Positions 52,767 to 64,000 of a stretch of DNA of 64,000 nt are shown one piece after another (the first letter of the stretch is position 1; every line of letters begins with the position of its first letter). Origin of the DNA: Chryseobacterium daecheongense (GTDB taxonomy: Bacteria; Bacteroidota; Bacteroidia; Flavobacteriales; Weeksellaceae). The notes below the pieces were generated by a model. That model ran no database searches. It saw nothing but the letters and a program-made list of their open reading frames with translations, and was not told where the DNA came from. A program made the position numbers and the translations under genes. The DNA is taken from contig CP115858.1 in assembly GCA_027920525.1 (NCBI GenBank), forward strand, positions 1,240,001 to 1,304,000, read 5' to 3'.

Positions 52767-53978
52767 TCAAAACAAAGAAAGCTGAATATCATTAGGTTTG
52801 ATTGGCTTTTTAGCATCTCCGAAAACAGTTTTCCCTCCAAATCTCCAGGAATTCTGTCTTTCTTCTTCTATAACCTGCTGAATATCAAAATCTGGTGTAA
52901 AATCTTTTTCCGTTGTTGCTATTACCTGATGCAGCTTATTTAATGTCTTAAGTTTATCTGAATTTCCCAGCTTAGATTTTTCAATACCTTTTCGAAGGAT
53001 ATCGATGCTCTGATCATACACTTTCGTAGGAACAGGAAACGGATGTCCGTCTTTTCCGCCATGTGCAAAAGAAAATCTGGCCGGATCCGAAAATCTTGAC
53101 GGTGCCCCATGAATCACCTCACTTACCAAAGCCAAAGATTGCATCGTCCTTGGTCCCACCCCTTCCAGCATTAAAAGATCTTCAAAATTCTGAGGCTGTT
53201 GTTCACGGGTAACATATAAAAGAGCCCCCAATCTTTTTAAATCTACGTCAGAAGCGCGGACATCGTGATGATCAGGGAGAATCAGACGGGAAAAATCGTT
53301 CATAATCTCTGCGGAATCCGTATGAGAAATCTCGAGAATTCCTTTTCTGTTTTCTGAAGCCTGCGCATCGGTAAGATTAAGAATTTTTCCTCTATGAACA
53401 CCATTTATTCCCGTATGCGGTTCTTCAATAAATGATTTTATATTTTCCGAATGCCAATGATAGCGCCTTGCCGTTCCATCAGATTCATGCATTCCCTGCT
53501 GAACAACACTCCAGCTTCCATTGTCTGCCAGGATAAAATTATGCAGATATAACTGATACCCATCATGAATTGCTGTATTATCCACTTTCGCAGAGAGCTT
53601 GCTCGCCTTTACCAGCTCAGTACCGTTCAGGCCTGTTTTATCAGCAATCTGAAGAAGTTCCGAAGGAGTCTCTCTCGAAAATTTCCCTTTTCCCCCACAG
53701 ATATAAAGCCCCAGTGATTGTGAATTCGGATTAATAGAGCGTTTTAAAGCTCCCATTACAGAGGTTGTAATGCCTGATGAATGCCAGTCCATTCCCATAA
53801 CGGCTCCAAAACTCTGAAACCAAAACGGATCGGCCAGTCTTCTCAAAACCTCATCCTTACCATAATCCATCAAAATCACTTCAATGATGGACAATCCAAG
53901 AGTAGACATACGCTCATACAGCCATGGCGGTACTTTGCCATAGTGTAAAGGGAGATCTGCTGTTCCTGAACGTTTCAT
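52767..53978 (-). CDS. DUF763 domain-containing protein
   Basis: 403 residues. The start MKRSGTADLPLHYGKVPPWLYERM, GAVMGMDWHSSGITTSVMGALK, the RRYHWHSENI block and LLMLEGVGPRTMQSLALVSEVIHGAPSRFSDPARFSFAHGGKDGHPFPVP are the characteristic conserved segments of DUF763 (Pfam 05559). The HhH-like VGPRTMQ suggests DNA contact. Function unknown; sometimes found near DNA repair. Not clearly co-regulated with its neighbours. Confidence 0.93.
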   Translation of the reverse strand: MKRSGTADLPLHYGKVPPWLYERMSTLGLSIIEVILMDYGKDEVLRRLADPFWFQSFGAVMGMDWHSSGITTSVMGALKRSINPNSQSLGLYICGGKGKFSRETPSELLQIADKTGLNGTELVKASKLSAKVDNTAIHDGYQLYLHNFILADNGSWSVVQQGMHESDGTARRYHWHSENIKSFIEEPHTGINGVHRGKILNLTDAQASENRKGILEISHTDSAEIMNDFSRLILPDHHDVRASDVDLKRLGALLYVTREQQPQNFEDLLMLEGVGPRTMQSLALVSEVIHGAPSRFSDPARFSFAHGGKDGHPFPVPTKVYDQSIDILRKGIEKSKLGNSDKLKTLNKLHQVIATTEKDFTPDFDIQQVIEEERQNSWRFGGKTVFGDAKKPIKPNDIQLSLF

Positions 53979-54239
53979 TTAAGGTGTAAAGTTAGAGGTT
54001 ATTTAATAAGGTTTTAATGATTTGAATCATTATTTTTTTTTACATGATACTAATGTTTAGGACGAGTTTAATAAATAAGATTTGGCTAAACCAATGGACA
54101 GTTTTGTTTAAAACGGACTGAATCCCGCTTTTACTAATATTAAAAAATATTACTCCCTTACGCTTCGTCTTGAATCACAAACAATAATACGCGTAACCTA
54201 TCCAAATCTTTAAATCCCTTCACACTTACCATTACTTTA

Positions 54240-54635
54240 TCAAATAAACTCCACTTCCTTATGTTTCTCTGCATCAAATTTCTCATTGAAAATTATCTTA
54301 TTTCCGAAAGGATCATTAACTGTGAAAGCTACTGCATCATAAAATGTTTTTTCCAACCCCGGCCTGTTGTATTTGTATTTCTTATCAATCAGTTCTTGAT
54401 GATAGCGTGCCACGTCTTCACCCCAGATAAAAACACTGCTTCCAGGACTTGCATCTCCGTGATGTTCACTTAAATGAAAGATGATGTTTTCCTTCTTTAC
54501 TTCCAGATAAACAGGGGTATTTTCTTCGAAACGATGTTCCCATACAATTTCAAAACCAAGCCAATCAATGTAAAATTCTATGGTTTTATTATAATCAAAA
54601 ATTCTGAGGACCGGTATTACTTGTTCTGCTCTCAT
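54240..54635 (-). CDS. Glyoxalase-superfamily (bleomycin-resistance-like) protein
   Basis: 131 residues: VIPVLRIFDYNKTIEFYIDWLGFEIVWEHRF, VYLEVKKENIIFHLSEHHGD, and FTVNDPFGNKIIFNEKF. It is a single VOC domain with the E/H pattern of bleomycin-binding proteins (binds the drug rather than modifying it). Adjacent VOC gene 54649 is 13 bases upstream on the same strand, so they are paired. Confidence 0.87.
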   Translation of the reverse strand: MRAEQVIPVLRIFDYNKTIEFYIDWLGFEIVWEHRFEENTPVYLEVKKENIIFHLSEHHGDASPGSSVFIWGEDVARYHQELIDKKYKYNRPGLEKTFYDAVAFTVNDPFGNKIIFNEKFDAEKHKEVEFI

Positions 54636-54648
54636 GTTGATAATTAAA

Positions 54649-54996
54649 TTATTCGTGTGAAAGGATATTAATTAATTTTCCAAAGGGATCTCTGACAAAA
54701 AATCTACGAACCCCCCATTCCTCATCTGCAAGGTCATAGGTTATCTCAAAACCTGAATCTTTCATCTTTTTATAGATAGCCTCTACGTCATCTACTTCAA
54801 TAGACAAATCAGGAACCGGCGTGTCATTTCCTCCCTGCATTGCAAAACTGATCTGAACCTTTGATTCTTCATTGCTTCCGAATGTTTTGATCCATCCGTG
54901 ATTCATTATTATTTCCAGACCTAAAATACCATGATAGAAATGATCTGCCATGGACAAGTCTTCTGCCTTAATGTTAGCTACAATTCTTTTTACCAT
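54649..54996 (-). CDS. VOC-family protein
   Basis: 115 residues. RIVANIKAEDLSMADHFYHGILGLEIIMNHG, LSIEVDDVEAIYKKMKDSGFEITYDLADEEWGVRRFFVRDPFGKLINIL are typical of the glyoxalase/fosfomycin-resistance-like group. It has the C-terminal RDPFGKLINIL strand. Function unknown. Paired with 54240-54635. Confidence 0.87.
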   Translation of the reverse strand: MVKRIVANIKAEDLSMADHFYHGILGLEIIMNHGWIKTFGSNEESKVQISFAMQGGNDTPVPDLSIEVDDVEAIYKKMKDSGFEITYDLADEEWGVRRFFVRDPFGKLINILSHE

Positions 54997-55017
54997 ATTT
55001 TTGAAGTTCTTATCAAT

Positions 55018-55056
55018 AAAAAAGCCTTGTGAAGATACACAGAATCATCACAAGGC
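55018..55056 (-). terminator. Terminator of the hydrolase gene
   Basis: GCCTTGTGA/TCACAAGGC stem followed on the minus strand by TTTTTT, 26 bases after the stop of the gene at 55082. Confidence 0.7.
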
Positions 55057-55081
55057 GTATAGCTATTTTTACTAAATTGTC

Positions 55082-55771
55082 TTACAAGGTCGCTGCAGCT
55101 TCTAAGATCAATTGTGTTACTTCATTGGGATGGGACGCTAAGGAGGCATGCCCAGCATCTAAAGAAATAATTTTCTTAGGATTCATTCGCTCTGCCATTT
55201 CCTTTTCTGTTTCAGCAGGGATCATGCGATCTTTTGATGAAATCTGATACCAGCTCGGCTTTGTTTTCCATGCCGGTTCACCTGCAGTATCACCAAAACA
55301 TTGGCTATGAATCGGTTTTTGGGATAATGACATGACCAATGCCTTTTCATCATCAAGATCCTGGCAAAATGCCGATTGGAATTCATCATATTTGATCCAA
55401 AGGAAGCCCTTGCTGTCCGGGTAAATGCTTGCTCCTCCAGGAGACTCTCTTCTTCCTAAAAGCGAGCCCAGACTATCACCGGCATCCGGTGCAAAGGCGG
55501 CAATATATACTAAACCTACAACCTTATCGTGATTTCCGGCTCCTGAAATGACAGCCCCTCCATATGAGTGACCAACCAAGAGAACTTTCCCATCCTGTGC
55601 ATCTATCAAATCCTTAGTCTTGTCAATGTCATCTTGAAGAGTTGTGAGAGGGTTTTGAACACTTCTTACCTTATATCCTGCTTTCGTAAGTGCAGGGATA
55701 ACATACTGCCAGTGGGAACCGTCTCCCCACGCTCCGTGTACCAGAATAATGGTTAAATCTTTTTGATCCAT
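55082..55771 (-). CDS. Alpha/beta hydrolase
   Basis: About 229 residues from MDQKDLTIILVHGAWGDGSHW. Oxyanion region HGAWGDGSHW, Ser in VLLVGHSYGGAVISG, Asp in ISSKDRMIPAE and His in SLDAGHASLASHP. Matches the salicylate-esterase/hydroxynitrile-lyase-like branch. The upstream alternative start adds an unlikely hydrophobic leader. Regulated perhaps by the Crp/Fnr gene 68 bases upstream on the same strand. Confidence 0.88.
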   Translation of the reverse strand: MDQKDLTIILVHGAWGDGSHWQYVIPALTKAGYKVRSVQNPLTTLQDDIDKTKDLIDAQDGKVLLVGHSYGGAVISGAGNHDKVVGLVYIAAFAPDAGDSLGSLLGRRESPGGASIYPDSKGFLWIKYDEFQSAFCQDLDDEKALVMSLSQKPIHSQCFGDTAGEPAWKTKPSWYQISSKDRMIPAETEKEMAERMNPKKIISLDAGHASLASHPNEVTQLILEAAATL

Positions 55772-55838
55772 AATTGCTATTTTTAAGTTTGACACTAGTA
55801 AAACTACGTTCTTAAAAACCAATACACGTTAACTTAAG

Positions 55839-56411
55839 TTAATTAATAATCCGGGATCTTATACGACTTAATGACTGTTCCGTTATCCCCAGATAACTTG
55901 CGATATGCTTCTGGGCTATTTTCTGAACAAGCATAGGGTTTCTTTTTAAAAGATTCAGGTATCTGTTTTCAGGAGAATAGCATAGTAAATCATCAATTCT
56001 CTTTTTTGCATCAAGATAGATCTTTTCGCTCATCATCCTTCCGAACTTTTGCCAGTAAGCTTCCTTCTTATATAGATTTTGAAGATCATCTTTACTTAAA
56101 AGTAAGATCTCACAATGTTCTATAGCCTGAATATTCATATTGGAGACCGTATCACAAAGTATACTTTCATAGTCCGTAAAAAATTCATTTTCAAAATAGA
56201 AACCGAAGTTGATCTCACGGCCCTGATCATTGATGTAAAAGCTTCTTATCGTTCCGCTTTTAATAAAGCCCAGGTATTTGCATTTTTCTCCTTGTTTAAG
56301 AAAAAAATCAGACTTTAAAAGATGTGTATCTTTAAGGAGGGAAAAGAACTCCCCGAAATGTTCTTGGTCAACCTGGAATAGTGTACCATACTTAGTGTAG
56401 TTATCGGACAT
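55839..56411 (-). CDS. Crp/Fnr-family transcriptional regulator
   Basis: 190 residues. N-terminal binding domain (LLKSDFFLKQGEKCKYLGFIKSGTIRSFYINDQGREINFGFYFENEFFTDYESIL) and a C-terminal helix-turn-helix (QKHIASYLGITEQSLSRIRSRI). Second of two such genes in the window; it precedes the hydrolase gene and probably controls it. The effector is unknown. Confidence 0.9.
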   Translation of the reverse strand: MSDNYTKYGTLFQVDQEHFGEFFSLLKDTHLLKSDFFLKQGEKCKYLGFIKSGTIRSFYINDQGREINFGFYFENEFFTDYESILCDTVSNMNIQAIEHCEILLLSKDDLQNLYKKEAYWQKFGRMMSEKIYLDAKKRIDDLLCYSPENRYLNLLKRNPMLVQKIAQKHIASYLGITEQSLSRIRSRIIN

Positions 56412-56449
56412 AATTTATTTTTCATTTGTTATTTGTGTATTTTGAATTT

Positions 56450-56482
56450 AAAAAAGCCTTGTAAAAATAAATCCCACAAGGC
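56450..56482 (-). terminator. Terminator of tpx
   Basis: AGCCTTGT/ACAAGGCT stem with a 12-base loop and a T-run on the minus strand, just after the tpx stop. The stem sequence is close to that at 55018-55056. Confidence 0.65.
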
Positions 56483-56505
56483 TCTTTAAAGAAATAAATT
56501 CTTAA

Positions 56506-57003
56506 TTATTTTAATGCTTCAAGAGCAGCATTGTAATTAGGTTCGCTTCCAATTTCAGGAACCTGCTCCGTATACACTACTTTATTATTTTCGTCAGTAA
56601 CGATCACTGCCCGGCTTAAAAGACCTTTCATAGGAGAATCTGTAATAGTTACCTCATAATCATCACCGAAGCTGCTTCTGAAATCAGATAGTGTTTCTAC
56701 ATTATTCAGACCTTCAGCTGCACAAAATCTGCCTAAGGCAAATGGAAGATCTTTGGAAACATTAATTACTACTGTATTATTTAAATTTGAAGCTTCTTCA
56801 TTGAATTTTCTGGCAGAAGCCGCACATATTCCTGTATCAATACTAGGAAAAATATTAAATATTTTTTTCTTTCCTTCAAAGTCTGACAGGGTTTTAATAT
56901 TCAATCCTGAATCCACTAATGCGAAATCCTTAATGGTATTTCCAACAGCTGGTAAATTACCTAATGTATGAACTGCGTTTCCTTTTAACGTTATATTGGA
57001 CAT
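56506..57003 (-). CDS. tpx: Thiol peroxidase
   Basis: 165 residues. Atypical 2-Cys peroxiredoxin that reduces lipid and hydrogen peroxides with thioredoxin. The peroxidatic site reads IFPSIDTGICAASARKF (family PSxDTxxCxxxxR) and the resolving Cys is in DLPFALGRFCAAEGL; the start GNAVHTLGNLPAVG is typical. Divergent from icd, with TAAATTTG boxes on each side of a shared 170-bp spacer. Confidence 0.94.
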   Translation of the reverse strand: MSNITLKGNAVHTLGNLPAVGNTIKDFALVDSGLNIKTLSDFEGKKKIFNIFPSIDTGICAASARKFNEEASNLNNTVVINVSKDLPFALGRFCAAEGLNNVETLSDFRSSFGDDYEVTITDSPMKGLLSRAVIVTDENNKVVYTEQVPEIGSEPNYNAALEALK

Positions 57004-57025
57004 AATTTATTTTTTTACGGTTTTT

Positions 57026-57033
57026 CAAATTTA
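57026..57033 (-). promoter_or_regulatory. TAAATTTG promoter box for tpx
   Basis: Exact TAnnTTTG match on the minus strand, 22 bases before the tpx ATG; a minus-strand TTTG lies 24 bases further up, slightly longer than the usual spacing. Confidence 0.5.
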
Positions 57034-57128
57034 GTTAAAAATGCCATTTTTTTCGTTCAAATAAAGGTTAAATAATTCTTAAAGTATAAAAACTTATATA
57101 GGATTAATCCAAAAAAATTAAATTTTAA

Positions 57129-60675
<3,547 letters not shown>

Positions 60676-60676
60676 T

Positions 60677-60706
60677 AAAAAATCCTCTCACTTGAGAGGA
60701 TTTTTT
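60677..60706. terminator. Bidirectional terminator
   Basis: AAATCCTCTCA/TGAGAGGATTT stem with flanking A- and T-runs, between the lipoprotein gene and the convergent HxlR gene. Confidence 0.8.
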
Positions 60707-60708
60707 AT

Positions 60709-61047
60709 TTAGTTCTGCTTATCTACGATTACCTTCCGGTGCTCCCTCCCCCAGTTGATCATTTCCGTGATGATCTTCCCGAAAGTACGACAATACTCCG
60801 TGGGTATATATTCTATTAAAACCGGAGTATCGGGATATACATTTCTGGTCACCAGTTTATTCATCTCCATATCTTTTAACTCTTTTGAAAGCATTCTTGT
60901 TGTAATACCTGGAATACTGCGTTCAATCTCACGGAAACGCCTGTTACCATTGCAAATTGAATTGATAACTGGAATACGCCATTTACCACCTATAAAGTAC
61001 AAGGTATCCTGCAACGCTCTGAGTTCTTCGGTCTGATCTCTTTCCAT
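60709..61047 (-). CDS. HxlR-family transcriptional regulator
   Basis: About 112 residues from MERDQTEELRALQDTLYFIGGKWRIPV. Winged-helix features FREIERSIPGITTRMLSKELKDMEMNKLVTRNVYPDTPVLIEYIPTEY match HxlR. It is divergent from an SDR gene (61134), its likely target: such regulator/SDR pairs are common. Spacing 86 bp between starts. Confidence 0.9.
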   Translation of the reverse strand: MERDQTEELRALQDTLYFIGGKWRIPVINSICNGNRRFREIERSIPGITTRMLSKELKDMEMNKLVTRNVYPDTPVLIEYIPTEYCRTFGKIITEMINWGREHRKVIVDKQN

Positions 61048-61133
61048 TTTAAAATATTTATTTTGATATACTCTGTGATACTGATTACAAAAGTATATCA
61101 TTTTCACTATAACTTTGTCAAAAATTTTAAGAA

Positions 61134-61880
61134 ATGAATAAATTTAACAACAAACTGGCAGTAGTGACCGGTGGAAATAGTGGAATCGGATATGCCACAG
61201 CAAAGGAATTAATAGCTGAAGGAGCAAAAGTAATTATTACCGGCAGAAGGAAAGACGCCATTGAAAAAGCAGCTGAAGAACTAGGGGCAATTCCGTTCGT
61301 TGCAGATCAGGGCAAACTGGAAGATATTGATCTGTTGAAAAAAGAAGTTGAAGAAAAACACGGGAAAGTTGACATTTTATTTATCAATGCAGGAATTACG
61401 GGCACATTGACCTCTATTGAGAATATGGATGCCGATAATTTTGATAATGTAATGAATATCAACTTCAGAGGAGCTTATTTCACGTTGAGTAAGTTCACTC
61501 CTATTTTACATGATGGTGCTTCTGTGGTATTCTTATCATCAAATGTTGCAACAACCTATAAACCTAACAGTTCCGTTTATCAGGCAAGTAAGGCAGCCCT
61601 CAATTCTATTGCGAAAACAGCCGCCGCTGAATTAGCACCAAGAAAGATCAGGGTCAATATGGTAAGTCCGGGTCCTACAAAAACTGAAATTATGACCAAA
61701 GCCGGTCTCGATGACGAAACACTAAAAGGCATAAATGAGTGGCTCATCGATGCTATCCCATTAAAGAAAATGGGAACTGCTGAAGATGTTGCAAAACTGG
61801 TTGTTTATTTATCCGATTCGCATGTGGCAAGTTTTATGACAGGTACTGAAATTATCATTGACGGAGGAATGATTTTATAG
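61134..61880 (+). CDS. Short-chain dehydrogenase/reductase
   Basis: 248 residues, complete classical SDR: AVVTGGNSGIGYATAKEL, DILFINAGITGTL (family NAG), catalytic Ser in VVFLSSNVAT, Tyr-x3-Lys in SVYQASKAALNS, MVSPGPTKTEI and IIIDGGMIL. Probably NADPH-dependent; substrate unknown. Divergent HxlR regulator next door suggests induction by an electrophile or aldehyde. Terminator follows. Confidence 0.92.
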   Translation: MNKFNNKLAVVTGGNSGIGYATAKELIAEGAKVIITGRRKDAIEKAAEELGAIPFVADQGKLEDIDLLKKEVEEKHGKVDILFINAGITGTLTSIENMDADNFDNVMNINFRGAYFTLSKFTPILHDGASVVFLSSNVATTYKPNSSVYQASKAALNSIAKTAAAELAPRKIRVNMVSPGPTKTEIMTKAGLDDETLKGINEWLIDAIPLKKMGTAEDVAKLVVYLSDSHVASFMTGTEIIIDGGMIL

Positions 61881-61900
61881 TTAAACACTCTCCATATCAC

Positions 61901-61927
61901 ATACCGGAAGAACTTCCGGTATTTTTT
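61901..61927 (+). terminator. Terminator of the SDR gene
   Basis: ATACCGGAAG/CTTCCGGTAT stem with a run of six T, 20 bases after the stop. Confidence 0.8.
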
Positions 61928-62044
61928 GTTTTATATTCCGGGGCATAAATTCTACTTCACCCCTTAAATTGTCCGGTTCACCTTTTTTTAGGTTTCATTT
62001 CCTTTGCCAGCAATCTATTTTTGAATCATAAAAATAAAACGATT

Positions 62045-63040
62045 ATGGATTCAGTAAAGAAAAAGAGAACAACAAAACCCATTGCTATATTATTTATAGC
62101 TATTGTGGGAGTCTTTGCAGGATTACAGCTTTTCAATTCTCCTATTGAAGGTAAACCTGTAACCGGCACCATTGAAGCACCGCACGAGGTGATTGCCGTT
62201 CTGGAAAGATCGTGCTTCAACTGCCATTCTAATGAACAGAAACTAAGCTGGTATGATAAGCTTGCTCCCATGTCATGGGGTGTAAAAAAGGATGTTGAAA
62301 GAGCAAGGGAGGTCATGAATTTTTCTGAATGGTCAAAGGTTTCACCAGGTGAACACAAAGGCAGAATGTATTCCATATTGAATATGATGCAAGCCGGAAA
62401 AATGCCTCTTCACGAATATACCTTACTGCATGCGTCTGCAAAAGTTTCAGCAAAAGATATTGAAGTTATCAGAAAATACACACTATCTCTTTCGGGAAAA
62501 AATCTTTCACCGGCAAACACAAAAGAGGTAAAACCCCTTCAACAAGATATAAAAACAGCTTCTGTAAGCCATTCTGGTTTTCCGGTTTCACCAAATGGAG
62601 TAAAATATACACCGGAGTTTAAAAACTGGAAAGTAATCAGTATGAGTACATTATTTGATAATTCCATCCGCGTTATCTATGGAAACAGCATTGCCGTAAA
62701 AGCAGTTGAAACAGACAATTTCCATCCATGGCCGGACGGCAGCATCGTAGTAAAAGCAGTATGGAAACAGACAGAAGCTCCTGATGGAGAAATCAGACCT
62801 GGCGAATTTGTTAATGCTCAGTTTATGGTAAAAGATTCAAAAAAATACACCGATACCGAAGGATGGGGTTTCGCCAAATTCTCGGGTAAAGATCTTCACC
62901 CTACCGGAAATACGGCATCATTTGCCAGAGAATCATGTATTGCCTGTCATCGTCAGCTGGCAGAGCCTACAGGATATTTATTCGACGTACCGATGAAAGT
63001 AAACACCAAAAATCTAATCGAAAAACTACAGACAAAATGA
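62045..63040 (+). CDS. Haem-binding domain fused to cytochrome P460
   Basis: About 331 residues from MDSVKKKRTTKP. One N-terminal membrane anchor (PIAILFIAIVGVFAGLQLF). Then a haem-binding domain with CxxCH in RSCFNCHSNEQKLSWYDKLAPMSWGVKKDV, and a C-terminal cytochrome P460 domain with a second CxxCH (SCIACHRQLAE) near residue 305, a segment KAVWKQTEAPDGEI, and DTEGWGFAKFSGKDLHP. Both are c-type sites exported to the periplasm. P460 cytochromes act on hydroxylamine or nitric oxide in other bacteria; in flavobacteria the role is not established. Overlaps the next gene by 4 bases. Confidence 0.85.
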   Translation: MDSVKKKRTTKPIAILFIAIVGVFAGLQLFNSPIEGKPVTGTIEAPHEVIAVLERSCFNCHSNEQKLSWYDKLAPMSWGVKKDVERAREVMNFSEWSKVSPGEHKGRMYSILNMMQAGKMPLHEYTLLHASAKVSAKDIEVIRKYTLSLSGKNLSPANTKEVKPLQQDIKTASVSHSGFPVSPNGVKYTPEFKNWKVISMSTLFDNSIRVIYGNSIAVKAVETDNFHPWPDGSIVVKAVWKQTEAPDGEIRPGEFVNAQFMVKDSKKYTDTEGWGFAKFSGKDLHPTGNTASFARESCIACHRQLAEPTGYLFDVPMKVNTKNLIEKLQTK

Positions 63041-63483
63041 ATAAAATAATTATAGCCATGATAGGAAGTTTTCTTTTTTTAATTTCATGCAAAACTGAAA
63101 ATTCCAAGGACTGGGAGCATGTCCGTCTTGTGTTTGATGCCGGTGGGCTACAGTTCATTGCCTCATCTTTAAATACGAAAAAAGAGACGATGTCCGCCCT
63201 ATACGGAAACAGTCAGGCCCTTCAATCTTTATCCAATAAAAATGATAAGCCGCTGCCCGGAACAAAAATGAAACTTGTCATCTGGAAATATCATGAAAAC
63301 CCGCAATATACCGGAGGTACTATCACTGGTGAGCTGGTGAGCGTAGAAACTGTTGAAACCGGTATAAAAGGATCAGTCTCTTACCGGAAAGAGCTGGATA
63401 ACGAAAAGGAACCCGGCATCTTTCAGACTAAAGAACAAAGAATACAGTATATGATGGGCTATCAACCGGTCGTTATGCCGTAA
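63037..63483 (+). CDS. Small lipoprotein coupled to the P460 gene
   Basis: 148 residues beginning MNKIIIAMIGSFLFLISC, with a lipobox Cys. ATG overlaps the stop of the P460 gene (ATGA), so translation is coupled. The mature part is beta-like (HVRLVFDAGGLQFIASSL, MKLVIWKYHENPQYTGGTITGELVSVETVETG) with no known domain. It may be a partner of the P460 protein at the envelope (inference). Confidence 0.7.
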   Translation: MNKIIIAMIGSFLFLISCKTENSKDWEHVRLVFDAGGLQFIASSLNTKKETMSALYGNSQALQSLSNKNDKPLPGTKMKLVIWKYHENPQYTGGTITGELVSVETVETGIKGSVSYRKELDNEKEPGIFQTKEQRIQYMMGYQPVVMP

Positions 63484-63491
63484 AAATAATG

Positions 63492-63522
63492 CAATCTGAG
63501 ATTCACCAGCAGTCTCAGATTG
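63492..63522 (+). terminator. Terminator after the P460/lipoprotein pair
   Basis: Perfect CAATCTGAGA/TCTCAGATTG stem followed by TATTTATTTA, 8 bases beyond the stop. Confidence 0.7.
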
Positions 63523-63585
63523 TATTTATTTAATAGTTATCATTAAAAAATATTAATTTCACATTTTTAAATCCAATTCTTCTTA

Positions 63586-64000
63586 ATGCAACAAGAAAAA
63601 ATAAAAATATCACAGGCTGTTATCTGGATAAGCTCTATTGTTTTGGGGGCACTTTCCTCAGTTCCTCAGCTTGCTTCCCATGATTTTAATCTCATGGAAG
63701 CTGTGGTTAATGCAGCCATTACTTCAGCATTTGCAGTTGTTATGTGGTACCTCAACATTTTTTTACTCAATCGTAATACAAAGAAACGTCAGGGAATTTC
63801 ATACTCCCGGCTTTTGGTTGTCCTTGCCCTGGGGATGGTTGTGATGTTTGGCCTTGCCTGGATCCAGCAGCTTATTTTATCCCATATTAATTTCGGACCT
63901 GTTATGCTGATGGTGGAAGTAAGAGGAATCCTTATCAACCTTGTTTTCTATATGTTTTTAAATCTTGTACAGCATAATTACGCCGGCCAGCAGGTTCATC
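63586..64000 (+). CDS. LytS/YehU-type sensor histidine kinase (partial)
   Basis: 138 codons to the window edge, open throughout, starting MQQEKIKISQAVIWISSIVLG. Four hydrophobic segments (VIWISSIVLGALSSVP, AITSAFAVVMWYLNIFLL, LLVVLALGMVVMFGLAWI, LINLVFYMFLNLVQ) followed by HNYAGQQVH. This is the membrane domain pattern of the flavobacterial LytS-family kinases whose catalytic His_kinase domain follows directly. The kinase domain itself is beyond the window, so the call rests on membrane layout and the junction sequence. A LytTR partner gene is expected just downstream. Confidence 0.6.
   Translation, partial: MQQEKIKISQAVIWISSIVLGALSSVPQLASHDFNLMEAVVNAAITSAFAVVMWYLNIFLLNRNTKKRQGISYSRLLVVLALGMVVMFGLAWIQQLILSHINFGPVMLMVEVRGILINLVFYMFLNLVQHNYAGQQVH

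Overview
This window is chromosomal DNA of a Flavobacteriia member (Bacteroidota), most likely Chryseobacterium or a close relative. The evidence is an AT-rich composition, Bacteroidota-type promoter boxes (TAnnTTTG), start codons without Shine-Dalgarno sequences, a secreted protein with a type IX secretion C-terminal domain, a DcaP-type porin, a large periplasmic TPR protein next to an outer-membrane barrel, and monomeric NADP-isocitrate dehydrogenase. There is no rRNA, prophage, intact insertion sequence or CRISPR array. One tRNA-Arg gene is present.

Layout. 0-8 kb: start of an SDR gene and an FAD dehydrogenase, a zinc-ribbon protein behind a secreted beta-propeller lactonase, a secreted M20 amidohydrolase, and a surface protein divergent from a membrane-anchored AraC regulator. 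8.4-12.1 kb: oxidative pentose phosphate operon (6-phosphogluconate dehydrogenase, zwf, pgl). 12.4-16.1 kb: a small conserved-looking protein, a T9SS propeller protein, then a graveyard of four broken genes (DUF4249, LytTR regulator, RibD-type reductase, epoxide hydrolase) around an intact HxlR regulator. 16-28.8 kb: Tat-type SDR, tRNA-Arg, outer-membrane barrel plus TPR protein, APC permease, Mpo1-like protein, DUF3857/transglutaminase protein, DUF4377 lipoprotein, SPFH protein. 28.8-35.5 kb: dGTPase, Nei-type glycosylase, glycosyltransferase, hexapeptide acyltransferase, SMR efflux, then a 26-residue membrane peptide, a striking three-way-junction inverted-repeat element, a MepB-family gene and a stand-alone AAA+ ATPase. 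35.5-44.7 kb: gcvP, DcaP porin, a 50-residue Cys/Lys-rich protein, J-domain protein, an ECF sigma operon with two small membrane proteins, and an S9 peptidase.

44.9-56.4 kb is a long minus-strand run of small soluble enzymes and binding proteins (DoxX, SRPBCC, VOC, DinB, alpha/beta hydrolase, SDR, helix-hairpin-helix) with two Crp/Fnr regulators and a DUF763 gene. It looks like a small-molecule or stress-response island built by repeated use of the same folds. 56.5-64 kb: thiol peroxidase divergent from icd, a lipoprotein overlapping the icd end, HxlR divergent from an SDR, a haem-binding/cytochrome P460 fusion coupled to a lipoprotein, and the start of a LytS-type histidine kinase.

The most unusual items are the 76-nt three-way junction at 33742-33817 directly before the MepB start codon, two unannotated small proteins (26 and 50 residues), the double gene-decay scar at 14.5-16.1 kb, a Nei-like glycosylase with a substituted zinc-finger cysteine, and a DinB paralogue that has lost all three metal-ligand histidines. 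All functional assignments are from reading the sequence only; no database search was run.
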